Below, in pieces: positions 28,061-36,818 of a stretch of 43,506 bases of DNA. The stretch covers positions 1 through 43,506 of the forward strand of contig NZ_JARFYN010000057.1 of the NCBI RefSeq assembly GCF_030272695.1. The letters run 5' to 3'. The notes beneath the pieces were generated by a model. It did no database searches, was not told where the DNA came from, and saw only the letters and a program-made list of their open reading frames with translations. This DNA is from Martinezella calliandrae. GTDB taxonomy: Bacteria > Pseudomonadota > Alphaproteobacteria > Rhizobiales > Rhizobiaceae. Both the position numbers and the translations under genes were made by a program. Within the stretch, counting starts at the first letter, position 1, and every line of letters starts with the position of its first letter.

Positions 28061-28690
28061 ATGCCAAACCGGCCCGACTACATCAACGGTGACGCCTGCC
28101 ACGTCATGACAGGTTATCCGGAAGATCGCACGACAACTGAGGCAATAAGCTATGTCTTCTCGCACAGCACGCTCGGAGTGCTGCTGCTGGCTACGAGCGA
28201 GAAAGGGGTCGCAACGGTCCTGCTGGGCGCTGACACTGTTCCCCTGACCAAGCTTCTGCGCGAGCGGTTTCCGCTGGCCGACGTTCAGCCTGGGCATTGG
28301 CCGGAGGATGAGCTCGCAATGCGTGTCGTGCACTTCATCGAACGCCCCTCTCGCGGGCTGAATGTGCCGCTCGACCTGCGCGGTTCACGATTCCAGCACC
28401 GTGTCTGGGAGATAATCAGGGATATTCCCATCGGCGAGACTTCAACCTACGCCGCTATCGCGCGTCAAGTCGGCGCGCCGACCGACGAGTATGCAGTCGG
28501 CCTGGCATGTGCGGCGAACGAGTTGGCCGTCGTAGTGCCCTGTCATCGGGTCGTCGATGAGGGCGCGCAGTTAGGGTCACGATACAGGTGGGGTCGTTCA
28601 AGACAGATGGTGTTGCTGGCGCGCGAAAAAGCGACCTTTGACGACAAGACGGCCGAGCGAGAGGCACTGAATGGTGTGCTGCTTCCTTAA
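28061..28690 (+). CDS. ogt: Methylated-DNA--protein-cysteine methyltransferase
   Basis: 209 residues from the ATG at 28061 (an in-frame TTG at 28049 is possible). The DNA-binding/active-site domain shows SRFQHRVWEIIRDIPIGETSTYAAIARQVGAP and the acceptor motif VVVPCHRVV, whose Cys takes the alkyl group irreversibly from O6-alkylguanine. The C-terminal RYRWGRSRQMVLLAREK fits the family, although the usual GGYRWG reads GSRYRWG. The N-terminal 70 residues match the alpha/beta lid of Ada-C/Ogt. It has no metal-binding Ada N-domain. It is convergent with transketolase. Confidence 0.93.
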   Translation: MPNRPDYINGDACHVMTGYPEDRTTTEAISYVFSHSTLGVLLLATSEKGVATVLLGADTVPLTKLLRERFPLADVQPGHWPEDELAMRVVHFIERPSRGLNVPLDLRGSRFQHRVWEIIRDIPIGETSTYAAIARQVGAPTDEYAVGLACAANELAVVVPCHRVVDEGAQLGSRYRWGRSRQMVLLAREKATFDDKTAEREALNGVLLP

Positions 28691-28972
28691 TGTGATGTCG
28701 AGGCCCAGCGTTCGAGGCAAGCGGGCTCGAAACGGGTTTGGCGATTTCTGGAGAGAATTCCCAGAGCGCCGGGAATCTGATGCGTTCGCGCCGACGCAAC
28801 GGCAACTTACCGAAACCCGCGACCACCTCTTCATCGACAGCGTGGCCGAAAACAGTTGGCCCCGCGTTCGACACCGGTGCGAATGCTTCGATTAGAGATT
28901 CTCGATGCCAGCGATGGCACGCGCTGTCGCCCGAGGCACAATTCGGAGTGCCGCGACGCGATGCATGTGCAC

Positions 28973-31018
28973 TTACAGCTTGTGTTCCGAGATACCGTGG
29001 TGGGCCATTCGCACAATGGCTTCGGTCGTGATGCCGAACTTCTCGAAAACGTCTTTCGCTTTGCCTGAAGCACCGAATTCGGTGAGACCGACAAAGTAGC
29101 CGCTTTCGCCGATATACCGGTCCCAGGAGTCCCGGACTCCCGCCTCTACCGCTACCCTGATCCCGGAATTTCCGAGGACTGCGCGCCTGTACTCCTCAGG
29201 CTGCTGCTCGAATAACAGTCTGCATGGCATGGAGATTACGCGAGTAGGCACGCCCTCCGCCTGAAGGATCTCATGGGCCTCCGTCGCCAGATGTAGCTCC
29301 GATCCCCCGGAAAGGAGCGTGACCACGGGCTCCTCACTGTCTGCTTCCAGGATCACGTAGGCCCCTTTCGCCGACTTGTTCCCCAGGGAATGGTCCCGAC
29401 GGACCGGCGGCAGGTTCTGCCTGGAGAGCGCGATCAGCGATGGGCCTTCCTTGCGCTCGAGGATAGCTTGCCAGCACTCTGCTGTTTCGATGCCGTCGGC
29501 GGGCCGGAACACCGCAAGGTGGGGAATGGCTCTGAGGGCGCTCAACTGCTCGACAGGCTGGTGCGTCGGTCCGTCCTCGCCGAGGCCAATCGAGTCGTGC
29601 GTCATCACGAATACGGTCGGCGCGCGCATCAGCGCAGCCAACCGGATGCTGGGTCTGCAATAGTCCGAAAATGCCAGAAATGTTCCACCATATGGCCGCA
29701 GGCCGCCATGCAGGGCGATCCCGTTCATCGCCGCCGCCATGCCGTGCTCGCGCACGCCATAATGGAGGTACGAACCCGAGAATTTCCCCGGTGCTATTTC
29801 CTTCTGGCTGTTCGTCTTCACGTTGTTGGATGGGGTCAAGTCGGCTGACCCGCCAATCAGTTCAGGCATCACGGCGGTCAAGTGCTCGAGGACCAAGCCG
29901 CTCGCCTTGCGGGTCGCCATCTCGGTATCCGTACCGCTCATCTCATCGAGGGCTTGCGCGATTGCCGTCCGCCACTGTGTCGGCAACAACCCGTGCATTC
30001 GACGCTCAAACTCGATTTTGACTGGAATGGGGGAGGTCTCCAATCGGTTCAGCCATTGCTGCCGAACCGCTTCTCCCCTTGATCCCACAGCGCGCCACGC
30101 GTCAATCAGTGGTTCCGGAATCTCGAAAGGCTTGGAATTCCATCCGAGCAGCTCGCGGGCACCGGAGACTTCGTCCTCTCCCGGCGTATCGCTATGGGCC
30201 TTGCGCGTCCCGGAGATCGTCGGGAACCCGAAGCCGATGACGGTCTTGCAAGAAATGAGCGACGGACGATCCGTGACCGCCTGGGCATTGCGTATAGCCT
30301 CCCTGATCGCATCGGTGTCGTGCCCGTCGATTTCCTGGACGTGCCAGTTTGACCCGGCAAACCGCGCCGCCTGGTCGTCGGAGACCGCTAGCGAAGTGGG
30401 GCCATCGATCGTGACGGCATTATTGTCGAAGAACGCGATCAGCTTGCCGAGCTTCAGGTGACCTGCAAGCGACATGGCCTCCTGGCTGATACCTTCCATC
30501 AGACAGCCGTCCCCCATGAAGACGTAGGTAAAATGGTCTTGCAGGCCGTCCCCGAAGGTCGCGTTGAGGATGCGCTCGGCGATCGCAAAGCCGACAGCAT
30601 TCCCTACCCCCTGGCCGAGCGGCCCCGTCGTCGTCTCAATGCCCGGGATGTGCCAGTACTCGGGGTGTCCGGGTGTCTTGCTGTCGACCTGTCGGAACCT
30701 TCGTATGTCGTCCATCGTGATGCCTTCGTATCCCGTCAGATAGAGGAGGCTATAGAGCAGAAGGCAGCCGTGTCCATTGGAGATTACGAATCTGTCCCTA
30801 TCCGGCCATGAAGGGTCCTTGGGGTCAAATTTCATGAAATCGCGAAACAGCACGGTCGCGATGTCCGCCATTCCCATGGGCATGCCCGGGTGTCCGCTCT
30901 TCGCGTTCTGGACAGCGTCTGCGGCGATGAACCGAATGCAGTTGGCCATATCGCGCAGCAGCGGATCCCGTGGGGCCGGAAATTTTTTGGGCTTTTCGCT
31001 CGTTACATCAGTCGACAT
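28973..31018 (-). CDS. tkt: Transketolase
   Basis: 681 residues from the ATG at 31018. The thiamine-diphosphate site is GDGCLMEGISQEAMSLAGHL ending in FFDNN (GDG to NN). The N-terminal region has NAKSGHPGMPMGMADIATVLF and the start of the pyrimidine domain has GSADLTPSNN. The C-terminal domain (from about residue 540) follows with VTLLSGGSE and GESGYFVGLTEFGASG. It transfers two-carbon units in the pentose phosphate and Calvin cycles. No rpe, gap or cbb gene is adjacent. With transaldolase at 22534 it supplies the non-oxidative branch. A longer frame to 31114 is unlikely, as the family start is near MSTDVT. Confidence 0.96.
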   Translation of the reverse strand: MSTDVTSEKPKKFPAPRDPLLRDMANCIRFIAADAVQNAKSGHPGMPMGMADIATVLFRDFMKFDPKDPSWPDRDRFVISNGHGCLLLYSLLYLTGYEGITMDDIRRFRQVDSKTPGHPEYWHIPGIETTTGPLGQGVGNAVGFAIAERILNATFGDGLQDHFTYVFMGDGCLMEGISQEAMSLAGHLKLGKLIAFFDNNAVTIDGPTSLAVSDDQAARFAGSNWHVQEIDGHDTDAIREAIRNAQAVTDRPSLISCKTVIGFGFPTISGTRKAHSDTPGEDEVSGARELLGWNSKPFEIPEPLIDAWRAVGSRGEAVRQQWLNRLETSPIPVKIEFERRMHGLLPTQWRTAIAQALDEMSGTDTEMATRKASGLVLEHLTAVMPELIGGSADLTPSNNVKTNSQKEIAPGKFSGSYLHYGVREHGMAAAMNGIALHGGLRPYGGTFLAFSDYCRPSIRLAALMRAPTVFVMTHDSIGLGEDGPTHQPVEQLSALRAIPHLAVFRPADGIETAECWQAILERKEGPSLIALSRQNLPPVRRDHSLGNKSAKGAYVILEADSEEPVVTLLSGGSELHLATEAHEILQAEGVPTRVISMPCRLLFEQQPEEYRRAVLGNSGIRVAVEAGVRDSWDRYIGESGYFVGLTEFGASGKAKDVFEKFGITTEAIVRMAHHGISEHKL

Positions 31019-31469
31019 AGTTTGAGCCTTTTTTTGAGATGGAGTTCGGAATGCAAGCTCGGCATTCATTTGGCTTGTCGTCGATGCGGCCCCGAGGCGG
31101 CTTCTCGCTCTCAACTGGTCGCGCTACCAACGATACGCACAAGCCTAAGGCAGGCGACATCCCAGCAAAGCCGATCGAGTAAAGCTGGGCCAATGAAACG
31201 TTGGAATAGATCCGATAACCACGGTTTTGAACGCGCCGATCTTTGCGATGGAAAGGCCCGCAATGAGCGTCTCGGGATCTGATCGCCGGGCGCTCCCGAC
31301 CATCTTAAAGGATTATCGCCCGGGAGTCTCGCATAGCCTCGCTGCTGTCGGTTGGCGGCGGGAATGGAAACCATCTCCATCGGTTATTGGCGTGGCCCGA
31401 CAGCCGATCCTACACTGAGTCCTCGAACGCGCCGCCAACGCCGGCGAAAGCCATCTAGAGGATTTTTCA
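31019..31469. other. Divergent intergenic region between tkt and the DUF1993 gene
   Basis: About 450 bp that hold the tkt promoter side and the shared module at 31361-31416. No gene is recognised before the 20-residue leader ORF at 31470. Confidence 0.45.
31361..31416 (+). promoter_or_regulatory. Shared promoter module, copy b (upstream of DUF1993 copy 2)
   Basis: GGAAT (31361-31365), 17 bp, GTTAT (31383-31387) whose last T begins TTGGCG (31387-31392), 18 bp, TACACT (31411-31416). It contains the dyad ATGGAAACCAT. The next start codon is 53 nt downstream, further than in the other copies. Confidence 0.55.
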
Positions 31470-31532
31470 ATGTTTCCACGGGAAGCGGGGATGACCGTGA
31501 TGGCTTTGATTTCAGAAGGAATCTGGCAATGA
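31470..31532 (+). CDS. 20-residue leader ORF coupled to DUF1993 copy 2
   Basis: ATG at 31470 after AGAGGA opens 20 codons (MFPREAGMTVMALISEGIWQ). Its TGA overlaps the DUF1993 ATG as ATGA. This repeats the coupling seen before azoR and before the dehydrogenase at 25898. No domain is seen. Confidence 0.4.
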   Translation: MFPREAGMTVMALISEGIWQ

Positions 31533-32062
31533 GTTTCAGTGTCTTCGACACCATCATCCCCGGCATGGCACATGGGTTTGCCGTGCTGGATACCTATCTC
31601 GATCACGGCAAGGTGTTTGAGGAAGAAAACGGCCTCCGGCCCGGCGAAGTGCTGCAGGCGCGGCTTGCACCGGACATGCTGACCTTCGGAGAACAATTTA
31701 GTGTCGTCGCCAACAAAGTGGAACGACATGTGTCGTTCCTCATTGGCGAGGATCCCACTGCACCCAATGACGTCGAGCAGACCTACACCGCTCTCAAAGC
31801 CCGCATGACAGGCGTTCGCTCATACCTGCACTCGATAACGGCTGAGCAACTGAGCGGAGCGGAATCTCGTACATACCACATTACACCGCCGATCGTGCGA
31901 GGTTGGTTCGGCGGCGCCGACTACATTTTCTATCTGGTGATCCCTGACTTCTACTTTCACGTCGCCACAGCGCACGCCGTCCTCCGGCATCTCGGCGCGC
32001 GCGTGGGCAAGCGCGACTACCTCGGATGGCTCAATATGGAGAATCCTGGTGGATATTCTTGA
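31529..32062 (+). CDS. DUF1993 family protein, copy 2
   Basis: 177 residues from the ATG at 31529, aligning end to end with the protein at 19634 (MSFSVFDTIIPGMAHGFAVL; RLAPDMLTFGEQFSVVANKV; FYFHVATAHAVLRHLGARVG). The longer frame to 31352 runs through the promoter module and is not a real extension. The predicted helical bundle has His residues in the last helix, as in DinB-like metalloproteins; the activity is unknown. It sits downstream of the shared promoter module, unlike copy 1, so the two copies are probably regulated differently. A small gene and glutathione reductase follow on the same strand. Confidence 0.92.
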   Translation: MSFSVFDTIIPGMAHGFAVLDTYLDHGKVFEEENGLRPGEVLQARLAPDMLTFGEQFSVVANKVERHVSFLIGEDPTAPNDVEQTYTALKARMTGVRSYLHSITAEQLSGAESRTYHITPPIVRGWFGGADYIFYLVIPDFYFHVATAHAVLRHLGARVGKRDYLGWLNMENPGGYS

Positions 32063-32245
32063 GTTTCAAGCTAATCCACAGCGTCGGACCGCGGCCACGC
32101 CACCGAAGGCGCACAATGAAAATTTGCCTATCCGACGCATGGGAATCTTGGGCGTTTCCGGACGGTCAAGACCGTGCCGCGGCTCCGCAGGTGGCATTAA
32201 GTCCTCAGGTGCCAGCACAAACGGCTTTATCAACGGAGGCGTCAA

Positions 32246-32569
32246 ATGCGTACGTCACACAGTGAGAAGACAACTTTCCTGGTGTTACTCCAGTCCGATA
32301 TCAATCGAGGGTACATGTGTAACTATAGCGACATCCAGCGAGAGCTCGAGAGGCTCGGCGATGAAGTGGTTGAGTTTCGCACCGACACCTGGTTCGTCGA
32401 ATCGCAACTGAGCGCTGGCGAGATCAGCACACAGTTGCGGCGTAACCTCAGCGGTGCAGAAAGCCTGTTTGTCTCGGCGCTTGGGTCGGACGTATCCCAC
32501 TTCGGTATCCTGCCCGAGAAGATCGCCGCAGTTGCGCGCCACTCCATTGATGCTAAGCCGAACGTCTAG
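32246..32569 (+). CDS. Small protein with possible Cas2/SinR-like ferredoxin fold
   Basis: 107 residues, ATG after ACGGAGGCGTCAA. The order of predicted elements is strand (TTFLVLLQSD), helix (YSDIQRELERLG), strand (EVVEFRTDTWFVES), helix (GEISTQLRRNL) and strand (ESLFVSALG), a beta-alpha-beta-beta-alpha-beta pattern. The TDTWFVES strand and the following helix recall the SinR/VapD/Cas2-like small proteins of rhizobia. The likeness is weak. There is no CRISPR array or cas gene. It lies 183 bp after DUF1993 and 153 bp before glutathione reductase on the same strand. Confidence 0.6.
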   Translation: MRTSHSEKTTFLVLLQSDINRGYMCNYSDIQRELERLGDEVVEFRTDTWFVESQLSAGEISTQLRRNLSGAESLFVSALGSDVSHFGILPEKIAAVARHSIDAKPNV

Positions 32570-32722
32570 GCGTGGCCTGTCGCGAGGGGTGGCCGAAGCC
32601 CCACGCCTGTCGCAAACGCCGGCTGCGATCCTGAAGCTCCAACGACTTCTGCCCCTCCATTTCATGGCGGAAGTGGCGACAAAAGCTTGGCCGGCAATTA
32701 ATACGAACCGATTGGAACCAGC

Positions 32723-34198
32723 GTGAACAACTTAGACTCCGAACAGAGGCCGACAACCCTCCCTTCACTGTCTGCGGACAATCCCGCATCGCGAGAGGGG
32801 GTGTCGCCCGACTTTGACATTGACCTTTTCGTGGTCGGCGGGGGGTCCGGCGGAATTCGCGCAGCGCGCGTCGCCGCAAGCCACGGCGCACGCGTGATGC
32901 TCGCGGAGGAGTCACGCCTAGGCGGAACCTGCGTCATCAGAGGCTGCGTGCCGAAGAAGCTCTTTGTCTATGCGAGCCGTTTTGGCGATGCCCTCGATCA
33001 GGCCGGTGACTTCGGCTGGAAGGTTTCGCTTCCCCGCTTCGACTGGCCTTCGCTGGTGGCGGCCAAGGACAGGGAAATCGCTCGCCTCGAGGGCTTGTAT
33101 GCTCGGGGGCAATCCAAAGCCGGTGTAGAGGTTGTGCATTCGCGCGCAATGCTGGTGGACGCACACACAGTACGCCTCGCCGACGGGCGCAGTGTCCGAG
33201 CGGGCACCATCTTGATTGCGACTGGGGCAAAGCCCGAGCTTCCGGCATTCGAGGGCATTGAGCTGGGCATCACCTCTGACGCAGCCTTTGACCTCAAGGA
33301 GTTCCCGCGACGCCTCGTCATCGGTGGCGCCGGCTATATCGCGATGGAGTTCGCAGGATTATTCCAGGCACTTGGTAGTGACGTCACGATCGTGTGCCGC
33401 GGAAGCAACGTCTTGCGCGGTTTCGATGAAGACGTGCGTCAAGCGATTGCGTCGTCCTACACAAATCGCGGGATCAAGATCTTGCTGGGCGACAGCATAA
33501 GGCGCCTGGCGAGCGAAAAAATGAGTGAAGACGGAAAGCAGCCACCCACAATCGATGTCGTCACCGATCAAGGCGCGCGCCTCAAGGCCGATCAGGTACT
33601 GCTGGCTTTCGGGCGGACGCCTAACACCATTGGTCTTGGACTAGATCGCGTTGGGGTAAGGACAGATGAGAAAGGTGCAATCATCGTCGATGCGAACTCG
33701 CGCAGCAGCGTCCCCAACATCTTTGCCGTCGGCGATGTCTCGAACCAAATCAACCTGACGCCCGTCGCGATCCGCGAAGGCCACGCCTTCGCCGACAGCG
33801 TCTTTGGCGCCAAACCCTGGCGGGTCGACTACGCCAACGTGCCGACGGCCGTGTTTTCGAGTCCGGAGATTGGAACGGTCGGACTGACGGAACTGGAAGC
33901 GCGCGCTGAATATGCTGTCGTTGACGTCTACAAAGCCCGCATCCGCCCGCTGGCCGCGGGTGTGACTGGAGACTGCGGGACCGCGCTGCTCAAGCTCGTG
34001 GTCGACGGCGAGAGTGATCGCATTCTCGGCGTACATCTCTTCGCTGAAGGTGCAAGCGAACTGATCCAGGTCCTGTCGATCGCATTGGAGAGCGGCGCGA
34101 CGTGGGCCGACTTCATGTCGACTATGGCGGTGCATCCCACATTCGCCGAGGAACTACTCGCACTGCAGACGCCGACGGTCCGGTATGATCGCCGATAG
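32723..34198 (+). CDS. gor: Glutathione-disulfide reductase
   Basis: 491 residues starting at a GTG with GGAA 7 nt upstream; about 30 residues longer at the N-terminus than typical Gor. FAD binding is GGGSGG (around residue 40), the redox disulfide is GGTCVIRGCVPKK (Cys70, Cys75). The NADPH domain has IGGAGYIAMEFAG, the second FAD contact FAVGDVSNQINLTPVAI, and the C-terminal active-site HPTFAEE supplies the catalytic His-Glu. It is a cytoplasmic homodimer that reduces GSSG with NADPH. It is paired by location with other thiol-redox genes. Confidence 0.96.
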   Translation: MNNLDSEQRPTTLPSLSADNPASREGVSPDFDIDLFVVGGGSGGIRAARVAASHGARVMLAEESRLGGTCVIRGCVPKKLFVYASRFGDALDQAGDFGWKVSLPRFDWPSLVAAKDREIARLEGLYARGQSKAGVEVVHSRAMLVDAHTVRLADGRSVRAGTILIATGAKPELPAFEGIELGITSDAAFDLKEFPRRLVIGGAGYIAMEFAGLFQALGSDVTIVCRGSNVLRGFDEDVRQAIASSYTNRGIKILLGDSIRRLASEKMSEDGKQPPTIDVVTDQGARLKADQVLLAFGRTPNTIGLGLDRVGVRTDEKGAIIVDANSRSSVPNIFAVGDVSNQINLTPVAIREGHAFADSVFGAKPWRVDYANVPTAVFSSPEIGTVGLTELEARAEYAVVDVYKARIRPLAAGVTGDCGTALLKLVVDGESDRILGVHLFAEGASELIQVLSIALESGATWADFMSTMAVHPTFAEELLALQTPTVRYDRR

Positions 34199-34356
34199 TC
34201 GACAGAGCCGTCGACATGGCTCTCTCGGATCAGTCGTGAGATCGGCGACCGATGCATGGTTTCGTCCATCAGGCTACGGCATTCCGATCGATCCGGTAAC
34301 GCTTCAGCCGCCCGGCAAGTCATATTGATCCACCCCGAATAACGAAGGAACCGAAA

Positions 34357-34797
34357 ATGAAAAACCTCAGTGTCACTGTGCTTATGGCGCTCTCGATCCT
34401 CATTCCCGCGGAAGCCCCGGCGGCTGAATACGAGGTTAAAATGTTGAACAAGGGCAGTGACGGACAGGCGATGACGTTCGAGCCGGCCTTCCTACATATC
34501 CAGTCGGGGGACACGGTGCATTTTATGCCGGTCGACAAAGGACACAATGTCGACACGATACCCGGCATGCTTCCGGAAGGTGCGTCGCCGCTGAAGGGCA
34601 CCATTTCCCACGCCGTGGATGTCACTTTTCAGCAGCCCGGCCTGTACGGCTATCGCTGTGTGCCCCATTTCGGAATGGGCATGGTCGGTCTGATCGAGGT
34701 CGGCAACACACCGGTGAACGCGGCGGCGGCCCAGCAGGCAAAAATGCCTCCCTTGGCCAAAAAACGAATGGATACCCTTGTTTCGCAGATGCAATGA
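34357..34797 (+). CDS. Pseudoazurin (periplasmic blue copper protein)
   Basis: 146 residues with a signal peptide (cleaved near residue 22, APA-AEYEV). The type-1 copper ligands are His63 (DKGHNVD), Cys101 and His104 (YRCVPHF) and Met109 (GMGM), with the exact spacing Cys+3 and Cys+8 and His 38 before Cys seen in pseudoazurins. It carries electrons in the periplasm, classically to nitrite or nitrous oxide reductase, and in other rhizobia from cytochrome c pathways. No denitrification gene is in the window. The C-terminal extension after IEVG is Ala/Lys rich. The ATG follows GAAGGAACCGAAA. Confidence 0.95.
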   Translation: MKNLSVTVLMALSILIPAEAPAAEYEVKMLNKGSDGQAMTFEPAFLHIQSGDTVHFMPVDKGHNVDTIPGMLPEGASPLKGTISHAVDVTFQQPGLYGYRCVPHFGMGMVGLIEVGNTPVNAAAAQQAKMPPLAKKRMDTLVSQMQ

Positions 34798-35028
34798 CGT
34801 TCGCGGCTGCTGCCTGAGCTCTGACGCCGGTGCGCGCCGCGATGTCGGACGGTGACACAGCCGCCTCGCCTCTGCGTGTCGGCATGTGGGTATGGAGGCC
34901 ATGCCTCTTGCTCACTGGACACCGGTCACCGGAGTAGCACCGAAACATCCGCGTTCCAGCGCGATGGCACACACAGATTGATAGCGATGAGAATATTTCG
35001 AGACAGACTTTGTGGATGTCCGCTTCGG

Positions 35029-35087
35029 GGAATGAAACCGATAGCACGTGCCCATTCACGAAGAAGCCGGGTCATCGCAGCCAGTCT
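35029..35087 (+). promoter_or_regulatory. Shared promoter module, copy c (weakest copy)
   Basis: GGAAT (35029-35033), 17 bp, CCCAT (35051-35055) whose last T begins TTCACG. No good -10 lies at 18 bp; the best hexamer, CAGTCT at 35082-35087, is 21 bp away. The upstream half (GGAATGAAACCGATAGC) matches copies d and a well. ATG of the next gene is 31 nt after that hexamer. Confidence 0.4.
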
Positions 35088-35118
35088 GAAACGTAGTAAG
35101 TCAACCGAAGGAGCGGCA

Positions 35119-35325
35119 ATGAGCGACGTCACCGATGCAATAAATGAAATCGAGGAGCGAATCGCCATTGCGCGAGATGGGTTGCGACGGGCGAGGCAAT
35201 CGGCGCCGGCCAAGCAGGCCGAGGCGCTCGCCGCGCGTCAGGTGGCTGAACACGAGGATGAAATCGCCCGCCTGACCTTGTTACTCCTTGAATTGGAAAG
35301 CGGAGTCGGCCCTCCGCTTGCATAA
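35119..35325 (+). CDS. 68-residue coiled-coil hypothetical protein
   Basis: ATG at 35119 after CGAAGGAGCGGCA. The product is highly charged and helical: NEIEERIAIARDGLRRARQS followed by ARQVAEHEDEIARLTLLLLE, a likely two-helix coiled coil. There is no signal peptide or membrane span. I do not recognise a family. It is the first gene after module copy c and precedes the ACT-domain gene by 80 bp. Confidence 0.7.
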   Translation: MSDVTDAINEIEERIAIARDGLRRARQSAPAKQAEALAARQVAEHEDEIARLTLLLLELESGVGPPLA

Positions 35326-35405
35326 CCGTGCGCGGTCAATCGAACTTGCAGCATGTCTGCTTGAATATGAACATTGATCGGCCTGGCGTGGCGGGGGAAC
35401 GGCCT

Positions 35406-35813
35406 ATGCCGGCTAGGCGACAAGAGGATTTTGATGTGACTACCGTCGAGCTGAAGAAACTGTTTGGCGAATACACGATAGCCCGGCTTCCTGTGCTCAC
35501 GCCGATCCCCTACTGGTGCGACGGCGAGGGCTTCGTCAACATAAGCCGTGGCGAAGATGAATTGTCAGTGATATGTTTGAGGGAACGCGTGCCCGCGGGC
35601 GTGACAAGCGAAGGTGCTTGGGCCTGTTTCAAAGTGCTCGATCCGTTTGTGAGCGGCGAGACGGGCGTTCTCTCGGTGGTGACGCCGGTGTCGGAGAACG
35701 GCATAGGCGTGCTCGCGGTTTCAACTTTGAACGGCAACTATTTTCTGGTGCGCAGCCGCGATGCCGCGGTCGCGGTTGATGCCCTGAGTGCCGCCGGGCA
35801 TCGCGTCGCGTGA
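35406..35813 (+). CDS. ACT-domain protein (CASTOR/ACT_7 type)
   Basis: 135 residues from the ATG at 35406 (GGGGAA 6 nt upstream); in-frame GTG at 35328 and ATG at 35367 are weaker choices. The order is GEYTIARLPVLTPIPYWCDG, then GFVNISRGEDELSVICLRERVP, WACFKVLDPFVSGETGVLSVV and GIGVLAVSTLNGNYFLVRSRD, the pattern of two back-to-back ACT subdomains of the CASTOR/ACT_7 group. These bind amino acids and control enzymes in some relatives. The ligand is unknown here. Confidence 0.85.
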   Translation: MPARRQEDFDVTTVELKKLFGEYTIARLPVLTPIPYWCDGEGFVNISRGEDELSVICLRERVPAGVTSEGAWACFKVLDPFVSGETGVLSVVTPVSENGIGVLAVSTLNGNYFLVRSRDAAVAVDALSAAGHRVA

Positions 35814-36001
35814 CTGATCACGCCTTTCCCAAGTGCGATGTCGGCTACTTCGAAGGCTGTCCTGCCGAGAAAGATCAAAGTCGCGTCTTCGAGGATGCGT
35901 CCCGTTGCCGAACGTCGTTTGAGATCGCTGGCCGCGATGCATCTGCGGATGTCGCATGGCCAGGTGTCCGCCGCCGATTAATGGCGCATGGGCGCGATGG
36001 C

Positions 36002-36057
36002 GGAATGAAATCGATAACGAGAGGGTATTTTTAATCGATTCAGCCGGAGATTAGTCT
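36002..36057 (+). promoter_or_regulatory. Shared promoter module, copy d (upstream of small membrane protein)
   Basis: GGAAT (36002-36006), 17 bp, GGTAT (36024-36028) whose last T begins TTTTTA (36028-36033), 18 bp, TAGTCT (36052-36057). Contains ATGAAATCGAT. The first ATG downstream is a 4-codon ORF at 36078; the membrane protein starts at 36179. Confidence 0.5.
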
Positions 36058-36178
36058 CAACGGGTGCCGCATCCAATATGTCTGGCTCGTAGGGCTAGCC
36101 TGATCCGCGTCGACGCTATTGACGTTTCAGCGATGCGAATTCGATCAAGACCCATCAACCGCACCTGGAGGACCCGCC

Positions 36179-36580
36179 ATGTCGTTCCGATTCATCACCA
36201 AGTCCGTTCATGCCTTTCTCATCGACTATCCTGTAGCGATTATCCTGTTAGTTGCGCCGTTTGTTTTGACGCTTGGTCACGACAGTCCGATTGCGATGTG
36301 GCTTTCCGTAGTCTCAGGCGTTGCGGCGTTGATATTGCCGATGCTGACCGACCACCCGACCGGCCTTATGAAGATAATTCCCTACCCAGTCCACCTTTGG
36401 ATCGACCGAGCCGTCGGAATCGCATTCCTCGCGGCAGTTTTCGTGTTTGATTTCACTGGCATAGACGCTTGGTACTACGGCGTCCTCGGCGTCGCCGTTC
36501 TCATTACTACTTCTGTATTGAACGCCTCTGAGGAATCGATCTCGGAGCATGGTGCAATCAGCACCCGCGAAGCGATCTGA
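36179..36580 (+). CDS. Small four-helix membrane protein (SPW-like)
   Basis: 133 residues, ATG after CTGGAGGACCCGCC. Four hydrophobic segments lie at about residues 15-33, 38-56, 72-90 and 95-113 (VAIILLVAPFVLTLG; SVVSGVAALILPML; VGIAFLAAVFVFDFTG; GVLGVAVLITTSVLN). The arrangement of paired helices and the LIDYPVAII / LWIDRAVGI repeat resemble the SPW-repeat membrane family. The activity is unknown. It is controlled, by position, from module copy d and precedes the cytochrome bd operon by 240 bp. Confidence 0.75.
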   Translation: MSFRFITKSVHAFLIDYPVAIILLVAPFVLTLGHDSPIAMWLSVVSGVAALILPMLTDHPTGLMKIIPYPVHLWIDRAVGIAFLAAVFVFDFTGIDAWYYGVLGVAVLITTSVLNASEESISEHGAISTREAI

Positions 36581-36818
36581 ACTGCAGCTGCTCCGCTTCC
36601 GGCGACTGTGAAGAGCTCGCCGAGACATTTCTGCTTTGGTAGTGTCGGCGAGCCGCTTCGCAGCGCCGGAACGGTTGGTCTATTTCTCAGTCTTTCGAAC
36701 CGCGGGAGCGGCGACAAGGGCGAGCAGAACGTTTCTTTAAGGTCTGCTTCGTGACCTCTCGCACATGACACGGCGCCTCCTCCACGACGAGGGTGGTCGC
36801 CATCGAAGGAGAAGCTTC

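Noticed and set aside
32148..32200. Weak promoter-module match upstream of the 32246 gene
   Set aside because: GGAAT and GGTCA lie 17 bp apart, but there is no -35 or -10 at the module spacing. It may be a decayed copy; not counted.
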